A stretch of DNA of 64,000 bases from Clostridium aquiflavi (GCF_031344075.1 NZ_JAVJAN010000018.1:1-64000), one strand, 5' to 3'. Counted from the stretch's first letter, positions 7,541 through 17,058 are shown. Made by a program: numbers and translations. Notes: generated from the letters alone by a model not told the origin.

Positions 7541-8950
7541 TTATTGTGTGTTAATCTTACCTCCACTCATAACTATGTCATCTTTTATCTTTAGTTTTGC
7601 TCCATTTTGAGATATTGTAACACCACCGCCACCAGAGATAGATACATAGCCGCCACTTATGTTTACACTAGATCCAGACATTGATATAGATTTGTTGCTA
7701 TTTATAGATATTCCACCATTATCGCTTAAGCACATTGAATTGTTTCCTGAAATAACGTCTATAGCTCCTGGTCTCATTATTATTTCTTTTCCATATTTCG
7801 TTCCAATACTTTTTATAGACGGATCACTACGTTTAGATGAATTACTTGATTGTAGATTAACTGAACTTATAGTATAGGCATTGCTTTCAATGTTATCTGG
7901 GAAATATAATCTTATTGCATCTCCAATTTCAGGCATACAGTACCATCCTGTTCCATCTGGTGATGAAAATACTGTTGAGTATGGCAACCAAATTGTTGTT
8001 TCTTTTGTATTTGAATAAGCATCAATTTTAAGTGAAACTTTAACCAAATCTTTAGTAACATCAAGTATATAGCCTTCTAAAGATACGCCTGATATATTTT
8101 CATTAAATAATTTTTTAACCTTTGCCCCATCTTTATCTTTTAATATATATTTATTGAATAGTAATCCCTTAACTAAGGTAAATTCACTTTTACATATCAA
8201 TAACTTTCTTCCTTTAAAAGCAACTGAAGTAAGTGAATTTAAAATTCTATTAGTAACTACTTCATAACTAATAAAATTCATATCATTTAATTCATAGCTA
8301 CCTTCCCTTGATTTTAGCTTGTACTCCTTTATGCCTTTATTTACAGAATAATTAAATTCATCTAATTCATATACTGTGCTCGGTCCATCATCTCCTATAT
8401 AATATTTAGTTCCATCTAATCTGCATTCTGGTATTAACACAGTATTAAAATGAGATGCTAACCTCTTTAAAAATTCCCAATCTGTTTCATTATATTGAAC
8501 AACCATATTATCAATGGTTTTGCTATTTGTTACATAATCTATCATTTGAGCATTATGAATTTTGTTTATATCATTAAAAATTTCTGAATATGTTAAACAT
8601 TCACCTTGAAAACTTCTACTTTTCTTTTCTAAATCCATTAGAAATGTTTGGCTTTGTGCTTCTATTTCTAAAATTCTTACATTATTAAAAGTATCTATTG
8701 ATATATTTGTAACTATCCCTTTAAAAATTTCCGTTATATTTTCTTTATCATCCTTTAATGATGCCTTTATTATGTTATAACTTCCTGTTTTCTCTACATA
8801 TTCATCGGATATTTCCTCTGATATAATTCCCTTTATATAAAACTTTCCATGCTCATTTATTTCTTTAACTATTTTTAACTCTAGAATTTTTAAAAATGTA
8901 TAAGGTTCTATTAATATATCTCCCTGTGTATATACATATTCCATACTCAT
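7541..8950 (-). CDS. VgrG/gpD-like spike protein 1
   Basis: The 469-aa protein has a gpD-like region (about 1-280) with EKKSRSFQGECLTYSEIF and YNETDWEFLKRLASHFNTVL, which align with the same motifs in the 4238-5926 paralogue. An OB-fold (about 290-375: LEGYILDVTKDLVKVSL, MPEIGDAIRLYFP) and a Gly/Ser beta-helix (400-455: GGISINSNKSISMSGSS) follow. It ends at the spike (MSGGKINTQ) without the cargo tail seen in spike 2. An AAGGGAAGTGAG ribosome site supports the start. It is the first full spike gene of the island, after the DcrB-like gene. Confidence 0.8.
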   Translation of the reverse strand: MSMEYVYTQGDILIEPYTFLKILELKIVKEINEHGKFYIKGIISEEISDEYVEKTGSYNIIKASLKDDKENITEIFKGIVTNISIDTFNNVRILEIEAQSQTFLMDLEKKSRSFQGECLTYSEIFNDINKIHNAQMIDYVTNSKTIDNMVVQYNETDWEFLKRLASHFNTVLIPECRLDGTKYYIGDDGPSTVYELDEFNYSVNKGIKEYKLKSREGSYELNDMNFISYEVVTNRILNSLTSVAFKGRKLLICKSEFTLVKGLLFNKYILKDKDGAKVKKLFNENISGVSLEGYILDVTKDLVKVSLKIDAYSNTKETTIWLPYSTVFSSPDGTGWYCMPEIGDAIRLYFPDNIESNAYTISSVNLQSSNSSKRSDPSIKSIGTKYGKEIIMRPGAIDVISGNNSMCLSDNGGISINSNKSISMSGSSVNISGGYVSISGGGGVTISQNGAKLKIKDDIVMSGGKINTQ

Positions 8951-8966
8951 TTATTCTCACTTCCCT

Positions 8967-9523
8967 TTAATTATTTTCTGAGCATACTTCTTTATTTATT
9001 TTTATTGTTTTAAGTATTTGAAATACAATATCGTCCTTCCAATGTTCATGTTCACTATAACTGCAACTAAATGTCCCCATTAAAGTTTTTCCTTTAAGTT
9101 CTAAAAAGAACATAATATTATATAAGAAATCGTCTATGGCAGAACTTTTGTAATCAAAATATCCAATTTTCTTTTTATCTACATCTATAATATCTTCATC
9201 AAAATATATGTTTGCTGGATTTAATCTTTGAGTTATTAATTTCATGATGCCCTTTAGTTCCTCTATATGATCATCATCTAAAGGACTGTCTATGAACTTT
9301 AATGTTATTGCAATACTTCCATCTTCATTGCATTTTATTATTTCAGGTCTGCTTTCTGATGGATATTTAAATTTTCTTGCTTCCATAGGCATATCTTCAA
9401 ATGTATTTGGTATATACATTTTTAAAGCTCCATCAAAGAATTCTGTTTCTTCAAACTCATAAAATTTATTATTTATCTTAACTAATCCTTCTGTGATATC
9501 TTTTCATCTACTCTTTCATCCAT
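8967..9523 (-). pseudogene. DcrB-like protein of the VgrG island, apparent frameshift
   Basis: The intact part (8967-9419, 150 aa, from MYIPNTFEDM) resembles DcrB/DUF1795-type proteins often found beside VgrG genes. Upstream in the same frame lies EGLVKINNKFYEFEETEFF, which also looks coding but meets a TGA at the A4 tract (plus-strand 9501-9504). A good start, ATG at 9523 with a GGGGGAAA ribosome site, lies in another frame and would join if one A were added (MDERVDEKDITEGLVKIN). A shorter protein could start at 9419 using GGAG eight bases upstream. A sequencing error in the homopolymer is possible. Confidence 0.6.
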
Positions 9524-9720
9524 ATTTCTTTCCCCCAATTCTATTCTGTATAATAAAAAAAGAATTCTTTATCATTTTCGATTTTTATTCCATAACTTTA
9601 TTTTTTTGTAATATTTCCATAATTTTATTAAATAAAAGAATACTATTTGCCTTTAAAAGACATTATTTTAAAAGTTATCCACAAATTTTTTAATAATATA
9701 AATTCCTAAATAATAAAAAA

Positions 9721-9759
9721 ATAATATCTAAGGTGCTGTTTTACCACCTTAGATATTAT
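9721..9759 (-). terminator. Terminator after icd, near-copy of the one at 1052
   Basis: A 15-bp perfect stem (ATAATATCTAAGGTG and complement) with a CTGTTTTAC loop lies about 50 nt after the isocitrate dehydrogenase stop. The inner stem and loop match 1052-1085 with one loop change. Confidence 0.75.
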
Positions 9760-9812
9760 TTATATAACTATAAAGGGATACATTCCTCTATAAGGTATGT
9801 ATCCCCACATTA

Positions 9813-11021
9813 TTATAAACTTATTTCTAAGTTCTTTCTTATTTCTTTTATAAATTCAAAGGTATTAACCTTTTTTATATTATCATGAATTGCAATTGCT
9901 GCTAAATCACCTGTCATTATTCCGTTCTCTATTGTTTTTAAAGATGCAGCTTCAAGCTTACTTGCAAAATCAATTAATGCTTTATTATTATCTAGCTCTC
10001 CTCTTTTTCTAAGTGCACCACTCCATGCAAATATTGTTGCTATAGAATTAGTTGAAGTTTCTTTCCCATTCAAGTGATCATAATACTGATCTTGAACTGT
10101 TCCATGAGCCGCTTCATATTCATAATTTCCATCTGGTGAAACTAGTATTGATGTCATCATAGCTATTGATCCAAATGCTGCTGCAATCATATCACTCATA
10201 ACATCACCATCATAATTTTTGCAAGCCCAAATCATTCCACCATGTGATTTTATTACATTTGCCACTGCTGAATCTATAAGCATATAAGTATATTTTATAC
10301 CTAGTGCTTCAAACTTTTCTTTATATTCATTTTCATAAATCTCTTCAAATAGATCTTTAAAAGTATGGTCATATTTTTTTGAGATTGTATCTTTAGCTCC
10401 AAACCATAAATCTTGTTTTAAATCTATTGAATAATTAAAACAGCTTCTTGCAAAGCTCTCAATTGATTTATTTATATTATGCATCCCCATAACGATACCA
10501 TTATCATTAAAGTTATGTATTAGCTCTCTCTTTTCCTCACCATCTTCAGCTGTAAATACAAGTTCGCATTTGCCTTTACCTTCTATTTTCATTTCAGATG
10601 CTTTGTATATATCACCATAAGCATGTCTAGCTATTGTTATTGGTTTACTCCAAGTTCTAACGTAAGGTTTAACTACATCAACTATAATAGGTGCTCTAAA
10701 TACTGTTCCATCTAAAATAGCTCTAATAGTTCCATTTGGACTTTTCCACATTTCTTTAAGATTATATTCTTTCACTCTTGCGCTATTTGGAGTTATAGTT
10801 GCACATTTTACTCCTACTCTGTGTTTTTTTATTGCTTCTGCTGCTTGTACTGTAACATTATCATCTGTTGCATTTCTATTTTCTAAACCTAAATCATAAT
10901 ATTCTGTATTTAATTCGATAAATGGATTTAATAACTCATCCTTTATCATTCCCCAAACTATTCTTGTCATTTCATCTCCATCAATTTCAACTAATGGATT
11001 AGACATTTTTATTTTTTCCAT
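9813..11021 (-). CDS. icd: NADP-dependent isocitrate dehydrogenase (eukaryote-like subfamily II)
   Basis: The 402-aa protein has the family's N-terminal NPLVEIDGDEMTRIVW, the isocitrate-binding SPNGTIRAILDGTVFR and RTWSKPITIARHAYGDIYK, and the metal-binding MLIDSAVANVIKSHGG and YDGDVMSDMIAAAFGS. The sequence type is the homodimeric, NADP-using subfamily II otherwise common in eukaryotes. It oxidises isocitrate to 2-oxoglutarate and CO2 in the cytosol, supplying glutamate carbon and NADPH in an anaerobe. It is monocistronic with a terminator at 9721-9759 and an 18-bp palindrome at 11049-11066 just upstream, which may be an operator. Confidence 0.93.
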   Translation of the reverse strand: MEKIKMSNPLVEIDGDEMTRIVWGMIKDELLNPFIELNTEYYDLGLENRNATDDNVTVQAAEAIKKHRVGVKCATITPNSARVKEYNLKEMWKSPNGTIRAILDGTVFRAPIIVDVVKPYVRTWSKPITIARHAYGDIYKASEMKIEGKGKCELVFTAEDGEEKRELIHNFNDNGIVMGMHNINKSIESFARSCFNYSIDLKQDLWFGAKDTISKKYDHTFKDLFEEIYENEYKEKFEALGIKYTYMLIDSAVANVIKSHGGMIWACKNYDGDVMSDMIAAAFGSIAMMTSILVSPDGNYEYEAAHGTVQDQYYDHLNGKETSTNSIATIFAWSGALRKRGELDNNKALIDFASKLEAASLKTIENGIMTGDLAAIAIHDNIKKVNTFEFIKEIRKNLEISL

Positions 11022-11048
11022 TTAATTGCCCCCTTGTTTTAGATGATA

Positions 11049-11066
11049 GTGTAAAGCTGTTTACAC
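11049..11066. promoter_or_regulatory. Perfect 7-4-7 palindrome upstream of icd
   Basis: GTGTAAA, four bases (GCTG), then TTTACAC lies 28 nt before the icd start. The 7-4-7 geometry matches Rex operators, but the bases differ from the usual TTGTTAA half-site at two of seven positions. On the plus strand it is followed by eight Ts after CCA, so it could instead be a plus-strand terminator. Confidence 0.4.
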
Positions 11067-11087
11067 CATTTTTTTTAATTAAACTCT

Positions 11088-11160
11088 ACTTTAGAAAAGT
11101 GTTGATATATGAATAAGCAAAGTGAACTAAGTAATTGAACTTAGGAATACTAAGATTAAA
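11088..11160 (+). repeat. Interspersed structured repeat, copy B
   Basis: The core at 11099-11152 (GTGTTGATATATGAATAAGC, then GTAATTGAACTTAGGAATAC) matches copies A (1 kb) and C (18.8 kb). The second half has diverged from copy C. It lies between icd and the YeiH exporter gene; the rest of that 380-nt gap holds only AT-rich sequence and a weak hairpin (CTAATAA arms, 11307-11332). Confidence 0.55.
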
Positions 11161-11403
11161 AGCACTATGATTTTTAATCTTTTATCTAAATAAATTTTAT
11201 AAATATTATACATTACTTATATTATATATACAACTTTATATAGTTCTGATATATTTTAATTTATATCATTCTCTTAAGTCGTCTATCATATTAATGTAAA
11301 ATAGCTAATAACTTTAAATAAAAATTATTAGTTTTTTTGCTTTATATTTTTAATAAAATATCTTAATTTGTTTTTACTGATTAAATTCACATATGTATTA
11401 TTT

Positions 11404-12420
11404 TTAAAGTACAAATCTTATTAATGTAAGAGCAAATATTATTTGAAAACTTCCAACTATTAATCCATACATCATTGATTTTGGTCCTTCTTTAATTAAA
11501 TCATCAAACTTAACTCGCATACCAATTGCAGCTAGTGCAATAATTTCAAAATTACTACTTATTAATTTAAATAACTTTTGAATTGAGTCAGGTACAAATC
11601 CTAAGCTATTTATTACACAGAATATAAAGAATCCTATTATATACCAAGGAACACTAATTTTAGCTTTTTTTTCTCTTTCAATTACAGCTTTTTCTGATAT
11701 ATCTTCATTTTCATCAACTTTAATTCTAGAGAATGCAATAACTACAACAACTAAAAATATTATTCTTATTATTTTAAATATGGTTGCTAACGTAACAATA
11801 TCTTCGTTTATAAATTTAGCTGACGCTATTACTTGACCAACTGATTGTAAAATTCCTCCAATCATTGCTGATGTTTGTATTAAACTATTTTTATATATTG
11901 CCATTGTAATTAGTGGAATTACAAACATTAATATTGTACCAGTTAAGTTTACAATAGTTACTGAAATTGCCTTATCTTTAGAATCTGCATTAATTGTTGG
12001 TGCTACTGCTGCTATTGCAGATGATCCACATACCGCATTTCCAGATGCCATAAGTAATGAGTATTTTTTAGAAAATCCTAATTTTTTTCCAACAAAATAT
12101 GTAAGTAATATTGTAAAAGTCATTTGGATTGCTATAAATAAAACTCCTCTAAATCCAAGTGATTTTATTTCCATAAAGCTTATTGTTGATCCCATAAGTA
12201 CTATTGAATATGATAAAAGGTCTTTTTCTGAAAACTGAGAACCTTTATTATATTTAGGTTTATTAAATATAGTATTTCCTAAAATAATTCCTAAAATTAT
12301 TGAAAAACTCGCTCCGCCAATAGAAGGAAAAAAACTACCTAATATTTTTCCGAGTATTGCTATAATTATGCATATTAAAAGTCCTGGGATAATATCTATT
12401 ATTTTTTCTTTCATTAACAA
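11404..12420 (-). CDS. YeiH/UPF0324 family putative anion (sulfate/sulfite) exporter
   Basis: The 338-aa integral membrane protein has about ten predicted spans, for example GLLICIIIAILGKILGSFFP and GVLFIAIQMTFTILLTYFVG. It carries the family glycine-rich segment MASGNAVCGSSAIAAVAPTI near residue 125 and a C-terminal LAAIGMRVKFDDLIKEG. UPF0324/YeiH members are putative sulfate or sulfite exporters, and the substrate is not proven. The next gene upstream, 119 nt away on the same strand, encodes a LysR regulator; that pairing is common for yeiH genes and suggests control by that regulator. Confidence 0.82.
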   Translation of the reverse strand: MLMKEKIIDIIPGLLICIIIAILGKILGSFFPSIGGASFSIILGIILGNTIFNKPKYNKGSQFSEKDLLSYSIVLMGSTISFMEIKSLGFRGVLFIAIQMTFTILLTYFVGKKLGFSKKYSLLMASGNAVCGSSAIAAVAPTINADSKDKAISVTIVNLTGTILMFVIPLITMAIYKNSLIQTSAMIGGILQSVGQVIASAKFINEDIVTLATIFKIIRIIFLVVVVIAFSRIKVDENEDISEKAVIEREKKAKISVPWYIIGFFIFCVINSLGFVPDSIQKLFKLISSNFEIIALAAIGMRVKFDDLIKEGPKSMMYGLIVGSFQIIFALTLIRFVL

Positions 12421-12539
12421 TCACCTCTAAATCACTGTTTTTTCAACAGCTTTCTTTTGCTCGAGTTAATTATAATAAATTTGAGATTGAAAATGAAATA
12501 CTTATTATAATATGATATTAATAGTCTTTTACTTATATA

Positions 12540-13424
12540 TTATTTTAATGAATAACTTATAAAATTCTTCATATTTTTACTTAGGAATTTATCACGATGA
12601 TGTATAAGTCTTAAATCTCTCTTTATTTTTCCTTCTTTTAACCTATACCCTTTTAAACATCCACTTTTGATTTTTTCGTCTACACTTCTAGAAGATAAAC
12701 AACTAACTCCTAAGTTAGCTTCCACACTTTTTTTAATTGCTTCAGTATTACCAAGTTCCATAAAAATCCTATAATCTATCTTATTGTTTTTTAAATATGA
12801 TTCTATTATTTCTCTTGTGCCACTTCCTTGTTCTCTCATTATAAGTTTTTCTTTTATTATATCTTTTTTACTTAACATTTCTTTTTTAGTCCAAGGATGA
12901 TTTAAACTAGATATAAATATAAGTTCATCTTCCCATATTTTCGATTGAACTATTTCATCTAAATTAGTTGTTCCTTCAATATAAGCAAAATCAACTTTAT
13001 TTTCTAATATCATTTTTTCTATATTGGAAGTATTATCTATTGCTAGAGAAATTTCTATTCCACTATGCTCTTTAAGAAATCCTTTTATTATATCCGGTAA
13101 TATATATATTCCAATAGTTGTACTAGCACCTATTTTTATCTTACCCTTTTCATTTGTATTTATGTCATTAATAGTTCTTATAGATTCATCATATAAATTA
13201 AGTATTCTTCTTGTATAGTTTAAATAAATTTCTCCCTCATGTGTTAAATAAAGTTTTTTACCTATTCTATCAAATAATTTAACTTCTAATTCATCTTCTA
13301 TCTCATGTATCGCTTGACTTATAGATGGCTGACTTATATACAATTTCTTAGCTACACTGGTCATATTTAATTCAGTTGCTGTCTCATAAAATATCTTTAA
13401 TTTTCTAAAATTCATCACTGTCAC
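12540..13424 (-). CDS. LysR family transcriptional regulator
   Basis: The 294-aa protein starts with a classic LysR winged HTH (residues 5-64): NFRKLKIFYETATELNMTSVAKKLYISQPSISQAI, then ELEVKLFDRIGKKLYLT. The effector-binding domain (about 92-294) has SLAIDNTSNIEKMI and REQGSGTREIIESYLK, as in CysL/YeiE-type regulators that sense sulfur or related small anions. It lies directly upstream of the YeiH-type exporter and probably activates it. The ligand is inferred from context only. Confidence 0.88.
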   Translation of the reverse strand: MTVMNFRKLKIFYETATELNMTSVAKKLYISQPSISQAIHEIEDELEVKLFDRIGKKLYLTHEGEIYLNYTRRILNLYDESIRTINDINTNEKGKIKIGASTTIGIYILPDIIKGFLKEHSGIEISLAIDNTSNIEKMILENKVDFAYIEGTTNLDEIVQSKIWEDELIFISSLNHPWTKKEMLSKKDIIKEKLIMREQGSGTREIIESYLKNNKIDYRIFMELGNTEAIKKSVEANLGVSCLSSRSVDEKIKSGCLKGYRLKEGKIKRDLRLIHHRDKFLSKNMKNFISYSLK

Positions 13425-13473
13425 CCCATTTAAATTGATATTCTTTTTATTATTATAACCTTATATTATAAAA

Positions 13474-13503
13474 AATAGAGATAGACTTCAACAAGTCTAT
13501 CTC
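13474..13503 (-). terminator. Terminator of the 13.5 kb AAA gene
   Basis: TAGAGATAGACTT, a four-base loop and the exact complement form a 13-bp stem that overlaps the stop codon of the AAA/nuclease gene. A-rich sequence on the plus-strand left side gives a T-run on the minus strand. Confidence 0.75.
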
Positions 13504-15059
13504 TATACTATAACTTCAAATATTTCTTTTTTATCTATACTATATTTTTCATTTATATATTCCTTATTTTTATTAAAATTAAATATTAAAAGATATCCTT
13601 TATCTAAACCTTCTATATCTAAATAATTTTTAAGCTGTTTTAATCCCTTTTGATGTGCTATGTCTCCATGCCATATTTTTGTTTCTATAACATATTTATT
13701 ATGATTATATTGAATTACTATATCTAGCCTTCTCTCTTCTGATATCTGTACTTCCTTATAGTCAAAACCCACACCATTTATTATTGGTTTTATAAATGAT
13801 AAAAATAGTAAAACTCCTTGTCTTTCTAAAAATTCAGTATCTCTTGTGCTATAATTTTCTTTCATAAACTGTTGAAATCTTAAAAGTATTTTTTCCATGT
13901 GAAGTCCATTATTTTCAGTTATAAAGTTATCTTTAAAATTGTACTTAGACATTATCTTACTATCAGTTTTAGATACTAAATAATTATAAATCCTTTCTCT
14001 TATTATCTTATTTGATACAATAGTATTATTATTTTCATCCTTACTTAAATATCCAAACATAACCCCTAAATTTATAATTGGGTTGTCTATATTAAAAATA
14101 GATGTTACATTTAAAATAAGTAAATTATACAGGTATTCATATAGATTATTGTTATTTTCCATATTCTTTATTAAGTCATCAAACAATGTATTATTTTCTT
14201 GTAATAATATTTTTATAGCTTTTTGAATATGAATTTTATTCCAGGTAGTATCTCTATTTATTAATATATTTTCATCAATTATTTGACAGATTCTACTTAC
14301 TAAAAATGGATATCCACTTGTGAATTTATATATTTCCTTACTTAAATTTTCTATATGAAAATTTAGCTTATTTTCATCTGAATATTCACTTAACATAGTT
14401 CCTATTTCATATTCATTAAAGCTCATATCCACATCAAATTTTACTGCAATATTCCAAGGTGAATTATACTTTATATCTGTAGCATCTCTAAATTTTATTT
14501 TAAGATTCTTAATATCATGAACTCCAGCTAATATTACAGATTTAAATGTATTACTATCTCCTTTAGCTCTTGATAAGTATAATGATCGAAGCATTCCTAA
14601 AAAATCTAAAAATAACTTATTATTTGAAGCTTTATCCACCTCATCAATAATTAATATAATATCTGTATCATTTGTAATTTCCTTTATAATATTAATTAAA
14701 TCTAAAAATTCAAAAACTATAGGTAAGTCCAATTCAAGAGAAGAATTTATATGATTTATAAAATATCTACAAAAACTTTGCTCTGATTCAAATACATTTC
14801 CTAATCCTTCAAAATCTAAACTAACAACCTTATATCTAGTTTTTAATATTTTTTCAAGTCTACTAAGTATTGTTGTTTTTCCATACTGTCTAGGTCTATT
14901 TATTACAAAATAAGAATCATTTTGAATTAATTTAATAATATTCTTAATTTTATTATCTACATTAACCATATAATGCTTGGTTTCTATACATAATCCTGCT
15001 GTATTAAAATTTTTTTTATCAGACTCATATTCATCAAAAAATTCTAAATATTCTTCCAT
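13503..15059 (-). CDS. AAA ATPase fused to PD-(D/E)XK nuclease-like domain
   Basis: The 518-aa protein begins with an AAA/STAND-type ATPase: P-loop INRPRQYGKTTILSRL (about residues 53-68) and Walker B DIILIIDEVDKAS (about 130-142). A winged-helix-like middle region follows. The C-terminal ~110 residues carry ERRLDIVIQYNHNKYVIETKIW, an Asp ... ExK nuclease core. This is the widespread AAA-ATPase-like/PD-(D/E)XK family, whose role is unknown and sometimes linked to mobile DNA or defence. A second member of the same broad family lies at 31026-32603. It appears monocistronic with its own terminator. Confidence 0.78.
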   Translation of the reverse strand: MEEYLEFFDEYESDKKNFNTAGLCIETKHYMVNVDNKIKNIIKLIQNDSYFVINRPRQYGKTTILSRLEKILKTRYKVVSLDFEGLGNVFESEQSFCRYFINHINSSLELDLPIVFEFLDLINIIKEITNDTDIILIIDEVDKASNNKLFLDFLGMLRSLYLSRAKGDSNTFKSVILAGVHDIKNLKIKFRDATDIKYNSPWNIAVKFDVDMSFNEYEIGTMLSEYSDENKLNFHIENLSKEIYKFTSGYPFLVSRICQIIDENILINRDTTWNKIHIQKAIKILLQENNTLFDDLIKNMENNNNLYEYLYNLLILNVTSIFNIDNPIINLGVMFGYLSKDENNNTIVSNKIIRERIYNYLVSKTDSKIMSKYNFKDNFITENNGLHMEKILLRFQQFMKENYSTRDTEFLERQGVLLFLSFIKPIINGVGFDYKEVQISEERRLDIVIQYNHNKYVIETKIWHGDIAHQKGLKQLKNYLDIEGLDKGYLLIFNFNKNKEYINEKYSIDKKEIFEVIV

Positions 15060-15214
15060 ATACTTACCTCCTATCTTAATTAAATATTGAATTTATAATA
15101 TTATTATAACATTACAATTTAATTACTGCTCTTATTTTTTTATTTACTCTTATACTAATAAAATACTTTCATCATCACTCTAAAACACAACATCAACTAC
15201 TTATTTTTATTTAT

Positions 15215-16984
15215 TTAAACCACAAAATTTTTAATAAGCTCATCAATTTTTAATGCTATATTAGCTTGTTCTTCTGCTGCCATTAAAACTTGTTTCATTG
15301 CAAGTGATGTATCATTTATACTATTTTTAATATTATCAATATTTTTAGCTGATTTATCACTATCTATTCCTATGTTATATATAGACTTGCCTACTTCTCC
15401 CATATTTGAATCTACTTCTTTTGATAATATTGCTAATTCATTTGACATATCACTCATGAAATTACCATCCTCAATATATTTACTACTTATTTCTGAATAG
15501 TCATTTAAATTCTTATTTATATCTCTTCCTATAAAACTCAATATATCATTGCTACTTTCTAATAAATTATTAACTGATAATTCAACTTTATTTATAGTAT
15601 TTTTAATCGTACTTACTGCATTTGATGATTCTTCAGCTAATCTTTTTACTTCATTTGCAACAACACTAAATCCTTTTCCAGCTTCTCCTGCTCTTGCAGC
15701 TTCAATTGAAGCATTTAATGCTAAAAGATTAGTTTGCTCTGAAATATTATCTATTATATCAGCCATTTTTTTAATTTCATTTACTACTTTTACATCTTCA
15801 ATTGCACTTAAAATTTCTGCTTTTTTATTTGAATATATATCGGATATATTATTTAGTGCTTTTTCACTATCTTTTTTTATTGTAATTGCTTTACTTTTAA
15901 TCTTATTTGAATTAATATTACCATCTTCTGCTTTATGATATAATTTTTCCATATTATTATTAACATTGCTAATAGAATTATTTATTTCACTATAAGTTTT
16001 ACTAGTTTGTTTCATTGAATTATTTATATCCTCTGTAGATGTATTTACCAATTCTACTTTTGAATTTACTTCTTGTACAGTAGCAGATAATTCTTCACTT
16101 AATGAACTTAAATCATATGATTCTCTAATTATTAATGATATCAAAGCTCTAATATTTTCTTGAGATCTATTTAATAATTTTCCAGTTCTTCCAAATTCAT
16201 CTTCACTATTTAAATCTATATTTTCTGAAATATCATACTTAGACATTCTCTCTGCTAAATTTTCTATTTTCTTTAAAGGATTTATTATAAGTCTGCCTAT
16301 TAGAAATATTAATATAAATGAAGTAGCTAATCCTATTAAAGCTATTATTATAGTCATTATTGAAACTGATTTAAATATTTTATTATTTTCTACATCACAT
16401 TTTTCAGCATTACTTTCAGATAAATTAATGAGTGTTTTTAATAAATCATAAACGTTATTTTTCATTCTAAGCATATCTTTATTATATATTTCATTTGCTT
16501 CATTTATTTTTCCAGAATCTATTAAATTTAATATATCTAAAGAATACTTTTCCAGATTATTTATGTCATCTTTTAATTGTACAAATTTATTTATTTCAAT
16601 TTCTGAAGTATTTATATTTTCGTAATTTTCTAGAAATGTATTTGTTTGTTGTAATAATATTTTAATTTTATTAGAATATTTATAACTCTCATTAGTGTCA
16701 GAACTCATAAATATATTCATAAAATATGAATCAAGTTCTTTTATATTTGAATTAATATTATCTATAGTTTGTATAACTTTAAAATTTATATTGTAGATTT
16801 TACTAGAGTTTCTACTCACAGTATCTATGCTTTTAATAGAGATTAATGCTATTAAAAATATTAATAAAGATAATATTATATATGAAGCTCTTAATTTAAC
16901 TTTCACACTTAAACTTTTTAAAAACCCAATATTCTTTTTATAATTCTCTTTTTTACTCTTTGTATAAAATATATTTTTCCTCAT
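15215..16984 (-). CDS. Methyl-accepting chemotaxis protein
   Basis: This 589-aa receptor has TM1 (about 35-55, ILSLLIFLIALISI), an extracellular four-helix-bundle-like ligand region (56-205), TM2 (about 207-230, IIIALIGLATSFILIFLIG) and a HAMP domain (about 230-283). A cytoplasmic coiled coil follows, with the conserved hairpin tip EQTNLLALNASIEAARAGEAGKG near residues 420-445. It signals to CheA/CheW and the flagellar motor. No other chemotaxis genes are near. The upstream gap has a LacI-type operator half-match (17046-17058) like those before the neighbouring sugar transporter, so it may sense that sugar. Confidence 0.93.
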   Translation of the reverse strand: MRKNIFYTKSKKENYKKNIGFLKSLSVKVKLRASYIILSLLIFLIALISIKSIDTVSRNSSKIYNINFKVIQTIDNINSNIKELDSYFMNIFMSSDTNESYKYSNKIKILLQQTNTFLENYENINTSEIEINKFVQLKDDINNLEKYSLDILNLIDSGKINEANEIYNKDMLRMKNNVYDLLKTLINLSESNAEKCDVENNKIFKSVSIMTIIIALIGLATSFILIFLIGRLIINPLKKIENLAERMSKYDISENIDLNSEDEFGRTGKLLNRSQENIRALISLIIRESYDLSSLSEELSATVQEVNSKVELVNTSTEDINNSMKQTSKTYSEINNSISNVNNNMEKLYHKAEDGNINSNKIKSKAITIKKDSEKALNNISDIYSNKKAEILSAIEDVKVVNEIKKMADIIDNISEQTNLLALNASIEAARAGEAGKGFSVVANEVKRLAEESSNAVSTIKNTINKVELSVNNLLESSNDILSFIGRDINKNLNDYSEISSKYIEDGNFMSDMSNELAILSKEVDSNMGEVGKSIYNIGIDSDKSAKNIDNIKNSINDTSLAMKQVLMAAEEQANIALKIDELIKNFVV

Positions 16985-17045
16985 GTAATATTCCCTTCTA
17001 ATTATTTAAGTATAATTTATCAAATTTTAAATAATATAATAATTA

Positions 17046-17058
17046 GAACCGTTTCCAA
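17046..17058 (-). promoter_or_regulatory. LacI/CcpA-type operator before the chemoreceptor gene
   Basis: AGAACCGTTTCCA resembles the GGAATCGTTTCC sites at 17265 and 17407. It lies about 60 nt before the chemoreceptor start codon, in its promoter region. Confidence 0.45.

Noticed and set aside
1142..9523. The island as an ordinary prophage
   Set aside because: There are no capsid, terminase, portal, sheath or integrase genes; the gene order is spike, tip, toxin, immunity.
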